Below are positions 6,730-10,250 of a stretch of 10,250 bases of DNA, piece by piece. Made by a program: the position numbers and the translations under genes. How positions within the stretch are numbered: position 1 is the stretch's first letter; the number at the start of each line of letters is the position of its first letter. The DNA is taken from assembly GCA_005776735.1 (NCBI GenBank), contig SXOM01000120.1, positions 1-10,250 of the forward strand. The letters run 5' to 3'. The DNA comes from Pseudomonadota bacterium (lineage in GTDB: Bacteria > Myxococcota_A > UBA796 > SXON01). Under the pieces are notes generated by a model. That model was not told the origin of the DNA. It saw only the letters and a list, made by a program, of their open reading frames with translations, and did no database searches.

Positions 6730-7893
6730 TCAGAAGAGCAGGCCCGCCGTGCCGCTGGTGTAGGCGTGGCAGATGGCCGACAACATGTCGCCGATCTCGT
6801 CGGCGTTCGGCGACTCGAGGTAGATGCCGTCGTTGGCGGCCAGGTCCTGCATGAAGGCGCTGGACGCGGCGTCGTCGCCCTCGTTGTAGAAGGCGGTGTA
6901 CAGGTCGTAGCCGTCGGCTTCGAACTCGTCGCGTTCGCTCAGCGCGGCGGCCTTGAGGCGGGCGTTGGTGGGGGTGTTGTACCAGAGCGGACACCACTTC
7001 GCTGCTGCGGGCGTGGCGTACTTTCCGTAGGTGCGCTTGCAGGACTGTCCGCTGTACACGGGCTGACCGTCGGACACCAGGAGCGCCGCGCGGCCGACCT
7101 CGGTCTCCGACGTGCTGCGGTCGAGGATCGCGTGCGCCATGTGCAGGCCGAACGCGATGTTGGTGTTGGTGCACGCGGGCATGCCGGTGTTGCCGCAGAT
7201 CTTGATGGTGTTGGCCACCGTGACCATGTGCGAGTACGACGACGCGTAGGTGAGCAGCTCGTCGGGAGAGAAGAGGTTCTTCTCGAGGCCGGAGAACGCG
7301 ACCAGGCCGAGCTTGGAGGAGGGGTCGGCCTTGTCGTTGATGCAGTCGATGAGCGCGATGTCGGCGACCCGCGCTTCGTCGATCTCGTCGCGGAACGAGG
7401 TGGTGACGTCCTGGACGATGACCAGGTCGGGCACGCGCGTGTTCAGCGTGGCGCCGCCGCCGGAGACCGCGGTGAGGTCGACGCTGGGGAAGCCGAACAT
7501 CGCGCTGATCGGGAGGTCGAGCGTGTAGCGGATGGTGACGCGCAAGGCATCGGAGCCGTCGGTCTCGCCGGGGGTGAACCCCTTGGTGTCCGGGTCCCAG
7601 TCGCCCACCTCGACGTCGGATTCGGTGAGCGCGAGCGGCGCACCGCGGATGCTCACCAGGTTGCCGTAGGCGATGGCGCGCGCCTTGGCGTCTTCGGCCA
7701 CCGGCAGGGCGCTGGCGCCCGCGAGCGCCGCGGCGTCGGCGGCGATCTGCATCTCGGCGCGCGTGGAGGCCACCGCACCCCAGTCGACGCCGAGGGCGAC
7801 GAACGCCATCATCACGAAGAAGCACAGGATGAGGACGATCGCGGAGGAGCCACGGCGGGCGGCGCGGCGGGCGCGACGGAGCGTGCGGTTCAT
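6730..7893 (-). CDS. TadG-like protein with von Willebrand factor A domain
   Basis: A 387-residue membrane-anchored protein. Its Arg-rich N-terminus and single membrane segment (about 18-38, RRGSSAIVLILCFFVMMAF start), followed by D37WG and RAEMQIAADAAALAGA (45-60), are the Tad-like N-terminus of Flp-pilus TadE/TadG proteins. From about residue 155 a von Willebrand A-type domain follows: DLVIVQDVTTSF at 156-167 occupies the MIDAS position with DVTTS instead of DxSxS, TNTNIAFGL (242-250) could give the Thr, and LLVSDGQ (271-277) the later Asp. Seven Cys, mostly in the VWA part, suggest disulfides outside the cytoplasm. No prepilin-type Glu follows the RRG. The ATG at 7891-7893 has GAGG five nt upstream. 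It lies 19 nt after the TadE-like gene, probably one operon. In tad loci TadG helps assemble or anchor adhesive Flp pili; no other tad gene is visible, so the role may be general envelope or adhesion. Confidence 0.85.
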   Translation of the reverse strand: MNRTLRRARRAARRGSSAIVLILCFFVMMAFVALGVDWGAVASTRAEMQIAADAAALAGASALPVAEDAKARAIAYGNLVSIRGAPLALTESDVEVGDWDPDTKGFTPGETDGSDALRVTIRYTLDLPISAMFGFPSVDLTAVSGGGATLNTRVPDLVIVQDVTTSFRDEIDEARVADIALIDCINDKADPSSKLGLVAFSGLEKNLFSPDELLTYASSYSHMVTVANTIKICGNTGMPACTNTNIAFGLHMAHAILDRSTSETEVGRAALLVSDGQPVYSGQSCKRTYGKYATPAAAKWCPLWYNTPTNARLKAAALSERDEFEADGYDLYTAFYNEGDDAASSAFMQDLAANDGIYLESPNADEIGDMLSAICHAYTSGTAGLLF

Positions 7894-7912
7894 TGGAGCC
7901 TCGCGGGGAAGG

Positions 7913-8377
7913 TCAGCAGCCGGTGACGTTGGGCAGGTACGAGACCGCGTTCACGTCGAACGCATCGGGCGTGGGGACGAAGCCCGTCATCGGGTCGAAG
8001 GGGATCGTGGGCGTGAGCGACAATGCGCACGTGCCCTCGACGGCGATGATCGTGGGGGTGACCTGGCTGGCGTCGACCACGATGCCGTAGGTGGCGAGCG
8101 AGGTGACGATCGCGTCGGCGGCGCCGCTGGTGCACGGCGAGCAGTCGCCGGGGAGATCGCCCACGTCGGGCGTCTGCATCGCGCCGAAGCGCATGGACTC
8201 GCGGACCGTGTTGACCACCATCGCCTGCCGCAGGAAGAACCACCCGTAGTCGACCAACGCCAGCAACATCGTCACGAGCACCGGCAGCGTGAGCGCGAAC
8301 TCGACGGCCTGGCTTCCGCGACGGGCGCGGCGGGGAGGGGACACGTTCGGGCGGGAGTGGGGCATGGTCCTGTCCAT
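7913..8377 (-). CDS. TadE-like pseudopilin
   Basis: A 154-residue protein with a basic N-terminus, then RRGSQAVEFALTLPVLV (about 19-35) and LLALVDYGWFFLRQAMV, the classic TadE pattern of prepilin-like site plus hydrophobic helix. Gly21 followed by Glu26 at +5 fits cleavage by a TadV/prepilin peptidase. The rest (60-154) is a small extracytoplasmic domain with four Cys (79, 82, 117, 154), the last being the C-terminal residue. TadE is a minor pseudopilin of the Flp pilus machinery. Two starts are possible: ATG at 8375-8377 (chosen; no ribosome-binding site but close to a putative -10, perhaps leaderless) or ATG at 8363-8365 (150 residues, AGG only three nt upstream). It is followed after 19 nt by the TadG-like gene and preceded by the TPR/barrel gene 56 nt upstream. 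Confidence 0.85.
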   Translation of the reverse strand: MDRTMPHSRPNVSPPRRARRGSQAVEFALTLPVLVTMLLALVDYGWFFLRQAMVVNTVRESMRFGAMQTPDVGDLPGDCSPCTSGAADAIVTSLATYGIVVDASQVTPTIIAVEGTCALSLTPTIPFDPMTGFVPTPDAFDVNAVSYLPNVTGC

Positions 8378-8382
8378 CGGTG

Positions 8383-8429
8383 AATGTACACGATCCCCCG
8401 CGGGGAGGGAAGCCCACTTTGGATTTTTT
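8383..8429 (-). promoter_or_regulatory. Possible tadE promoter with upstream A-tract
   Basis: Read on the minus strand, TACATT (8383-8388) is a 4/6 match to a -10 box just before the TadE ATG. A six-A run (8424-8429), conspicuous in this GC-rich window, lies about 35 nt further upstream, where an UP element would be. No good -35 exists; TTCCCT at the correct spacing is poor. Between them sits a 5-bp hairpin with a 3-nt loop (8394-8406) containing the palindrome CCCCGCGGGG. An alternative is that tadE is read through from the upstream gene. Confidence 0.25.
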
Positions 8430-8433
8430 CGTT

Positions 8434-9258
8434 TCAGCGCCCGGGGCGGGGGAACCACAAGGTGATGGAGGTGCGGAAGTCCCAGCCGAACATCCACGAA
8501 GGCAAGGACTGCGCGAGGCCGGGCCACGCCCAGGCGCCGGCCGCGAAGCTGAGCCCGGCGGCCGGCCACGCCCGCACGTCGGCCCCGAGGATGGCGCGGG
8601 TGCCCACCTGGGGGACGATGTCGCTGCCGTAGAGGGCGCCCGACGCCACCCACACCGACGGGCCCGCCTTGATCTGCAGCGCCCACGACCCGTCGGCCAG
8701 CGGCACGTGCATGCTGCCCAGGATGTCGACCACCGGGCCCTCGATCAGGGGGTCGCCGGCGGAGGTGTCGTAGGCCGACACCTCGACCGCCGGGCCGAAG
8801 AGCCCGAGCACGGGCCAGTCGACGCCGAAGCTGTAGCCGAGGCCGGGAACGAAGAACTCGCCCGTCCACCGGCCCGCGACCTGGCTCCCGAAGCTGACGC
8901 TCGGGGCGGTGCGGTCGCCCCGTTCGCGGTGGCGCGCGAGCGTTCGCCTGGCCGCCGCGCGGACCTCGGCCGGGGCGTCGGGGTTGGCTTCGAGCAGCGC
9001 GAACTGCTCCAGCGCCGTTTCGCGGGAGCCGGCGCGCTGGTGTGCGTAGGCCAAGAGGAGCTGTGCGTGGGGGTGGGTGCCGCCCGCCGCGGTGACCGCC
9101 CGCTGGGCCAACATCAACGCGGTGCGGGCTTGCCCGGAGCGCCAGGCGTCGAGCGCGCGGAGGTAGAGTTCGTCGGGCGACTCGGCGGCCTCTTCCGCGT
9201 GCGCGGGGCCAGCGGCCGCGAACAGGACCAGGACCATCACAATTTCACCGTAGCGCAT
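8434..9258 (-). CDS. Secreted TPR protein with putative C-terminal beta-barrel
   Basis: I do not recognise a named family. The 274-residue product starts with a Sec signal peptide (hydrophobic IVMVLVLFAAA, probable cleavage after AHA at residue 21). Residues about 28-115 are Ala/Leu/Arg-rich helices of tetratricopeptide style (ELYLRALDAWRSGQARTAL; HAQLLLAYAHQRAGSRETAL). Residues about 120-274 switch to Gly/aromatic-rich alternating segments (VSFGSQVAGRWTGEFFVPG, GYSFGVDWPVLG, LQIKAGPSVWVASG) ending in FRTSITLWF, as in small outer-membrane barrels. So it is likely periplasmic TPR plus an outer-membrane domain. Start choice is open: ATG at 9256-9258 gives a compact signal peptide, while ATG at 9280-9282 adds eight residues; neither has a ribosome-binding site. 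It is divergent from the propeller lipoprotein and 56 nt upstream of the TadE-like gene, so it may belong to that operon. Confidence 0.75.
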   Translation of the reverse strand: MRYGEIVMVLVLFAAAGPAHAEEAAESPDELYLRALDAWRSGQARTALMLAQRAVTAAGGTHPHAQLLLAYAHQRAGSRETALEQFALLEANPDAPAEVRAAARRTLARHRERGDRTAPSVSFGSQVAGRWTGEFFVPGLGYSFGVDWPVLGLFGPAVEVSAYDTSAGDPLIEGPVVDILGSMHVPLADGSWALQIKAGPSVWVASGALYGSDIVPQVGTRAILGADVRAWPAAGLSFAAGAWAWPGLAQSLPSWMFGWDFRTSITLWFPRPGR

Positions 9259-9297
9259 GCGGATCGTGCTGTCGCGTGTCATAGTGTCCACGGGCCC

Positions 9298-9305
9298 GGA
9301 AGGAG
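9298..9305 (+). promoter_or_regulatory. Strong ribosome-binding site for the propeller lipoprotein
   Basis: GGAAGGAG lies five nt upstream of the ATG at 9311 and is a near-ideal Shine-Dalgarno. It is the best such site in the window and fixes this start. By contrast the MopE-like lipoprotein, the dehydrogenase and the TPR/barrel gene show none. Confidence 0.7.
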
Positions 9306-9310
9306 CGCAC

Positions 9311-10250
9311 ATGCGCCGTACCGCATTCGTTTTCACGCTGTTCCTCGCTGCGGCGTGTTCGCCCGGCCTCTCCGAAACCACGTTCCCGACGGGGTCGCAG
9401 ACGGCGATCGCCAGCGCGGACCGCACCGCGGTGCTGGTGGTCGACGAAGCGGGCGGGGCGGTGTCCCGCCACGACCTCGCCAGCGGCGACACGCAGTCGG
9501 TGGTGCTCGGGGGCCGCCCCGAGCGCATCGCCCGCGCGGGCGACAAGGTCTTCGTCACCCTCCGGGCCGAACGTTCGCTGGTCGTGCTGCAGGACAAGGG
9601 CGGCGCCCTCTCGGTCGTCTCCACGTTCGACGTCGGCGCCGAGCCGGTGGGCGTGGTCGCGCGGGAAGATGGAGCCCGCGTCTACGTGGCGCTGTCTCAG
9701 GAAGACGCGGTGGTCGAGCTCGACGGCGAGTCGTTCGCCGAGGTGCGACGGTGGTCGGTCGCGGGGCAGCCGAGCTGGCTGGCGCTGCACCCGTCGGGCG
9801 CGGCGCTCTTCGTGGCCAGCGCGATGGGCGGCCGCCTCACCCGCGTCGACCTCGACGCCAACACCGCCGACACGGTGGCGTTGCCCGAGCCGATCGGCGC
9901 GGGGTCCGACGGGGTCGAGCACCTCACCCGCCGGCTCACCGGCGACCCGTGGATCTCCGCCGACGGCCGCACGCTCGGCGTGCCGGCCCTGTACGTCGAC
10001 AACCTCACCCCGGCCGACGACCCGGCCGATTCCGGGGTGTCCAGCGCCGGCGGGTACGCCTCCACCAACACCCTCGTCGTGAGCCGCTTCAATCCGGCGC
10101 TGGTCGTCGGCGAGCTCGACGCGGCCGGCCAGGTCGACGACGAACCGCGCGCCGTCTTCCTCGCCGGCCGCTCGCCGGTCGGCGTGGGCTCCGAGATCGT
10201 GCGCAGCTACCCGACGAGCGTGGCCATCGCGCCGCGCGGCGACGTGGCGG
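9311..10250 (+). CDS. Beta-propeller-like lipoprotein (3' end outside the window)
   Basis: The frame is open to the right edge, giving the first 313 residues. The signal peptide MRRTAFVFTLFLAAAC has a lipobox-like AAAC with Cys16; Ala at -3 is less usual than Leu, so lipidation is likely but not certain. The mature part has repeating short beta strands of YVTN/NHL/PQQ-propeller type: RTAVLVVDEAGGAVSRHDL (38-56), GDKVFVTLRAERSLVVLQ (77-94), GARVYVALSQEDAVVEL (121-137) and GAALFVASAMGGRLTRVDL (153-171), spaced 32-44 residues apart, each a blade of the form 'value, visible over time, relates to a ligand or step'. Then comes a longer insertion (190-255, rich in Asp/Gly/Ser) and PTSVAIAPRGDVA at the edge, likely another blade. 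Such proteins are periplasmic or surface scaffolds or substrate-binding propellers; some myxobacterial ones continue into a cytochrome c domain, not visible here. Function unassigned. Confidence 0.82.
   Translation, partial: MRRTAFVFTLFLAAACSPGLSETTFPTGSQTAIASADRTAVLVVDEAGGAVSRHDLASGDTQSVVLGGRPERIARAGDKVFVTLRAERSLVVLQDKGGALSVVSTFDVGAEPVGVVAREDGARVYVALSQEDAVVELDGESFAEVRRWSVAGQPSWLALHPSGAALFVASAMGGRLTRVDLDANTADTVALPEPIGAGSDGVEHLTRRLTGDPWISADGRTLGVPALYVDNLTPADDPADSGVSSAGGYASTNTLVVSRFNPALVVGELDAAGQVDDEPRAVFLAGRSPVGVGSEIVRSYPTSVAIAPRGDVA

Noticed and set aside
6691..6732. TGATCG...CGATCA inverted repeat around the TadG stop.
   Set aside because: The arms are only 6 bp with a 30-nt spacer and no further pairing, which is expected by chance here.
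6766..7926. A 386-codon plus-strand frame opposite the TadG-like gene.
   Set aside because: It is Val/Gly/Arg-rich with no recognisable domain or ribosome-binding site; the minus strand has a Tad N-terminus and VWA domain.
8394..8429. Hairpin followed by a T6 run, read on the plus strand as a terminator.
   Set aside because: No plus-strand gene ends here, and the T-run starts 17 nt past the stem. On the minus strand the run precedes the hairpin.
8384..8632. A small plus-strand ORF starting within the tadE upstream region.
   Set aside because: It has no ribosome-binding site, overlaps the TPR/barrel gene antisense and shows no protein features.
9283..9624. N-terminal extension of the TPR/barrel frame by over 100 codons.
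   Set aside because: The extension overlaps the divergent lipoprotein gene and would bury the signal peptide inside the protein.

Overview
The window is about 70% GC, with strong G/C third-position bias in every gene. It encodes a MopE-like Asp/Cys-repeat lipoprotein with a DTG/DTA-rich linker, stand-alone TadE/TadG-type proteins, a second lipoprotein and an aromatic-acid CoA-ligase module. That mix suggests a Myxococcota (former Deltaproteobacteria) genome, probably environmental. No rRNA or tRNA gene, insertion sequence or CRISPR array was seen. The lineage is inferred from gene style, not from a marker gene.

Left part (about 143-4296, minus strand): a tight run read right to left of an RluA-type pseudouridine synthase, a short acyl-CoA dehydrogenase, a benzoate-CoA-ligase-family enzyme and a creatininase-family metallohydrolase. 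The last three look translationally coupled: ligase and creatininase each start with a GTG whose TG forms part of the preceding gene's TGA. The likely theme is activation of an aromatic or cyclic carboxylic acid to its CoA thioester and further processing. The pseudouridine synthase is an RNA-modification gene that probably only shares the transcript. The substrate is not readable from this window.

Centre (4333-6618, plus strand): one gene for a 761-residue lipoprotein, divergent from the pseudouridine synthase with 36 bp between start codons. It has a lipobox, an Asp/Thr-Gly linker made of a 9-nt tandem repeat, seven Asp/Cys metal-motif repeats of about 68 residues separated by DxDGDG segments, and a C-terminal right-handed beta-helix-like domain. 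It is probably a surface-exposed divalent-cation-binding protein.

Right part: reading leftwards from 9258 are a secreted TPR plus putative beta-barrel protein, a TadE-like protein and a TadG-like protein with a von Willebrand A-type domain. They share a strand with gaps of 56 and 19 nt, so they may form an envelope or pilus-associated operon. Divergent from them, a beta-propeller-like lipoprotein starts at 9311 with a strong ribosome-binding site and runs off the right edge. The many long open frames opposite these genes are GC-composition shadows and are not annotated.
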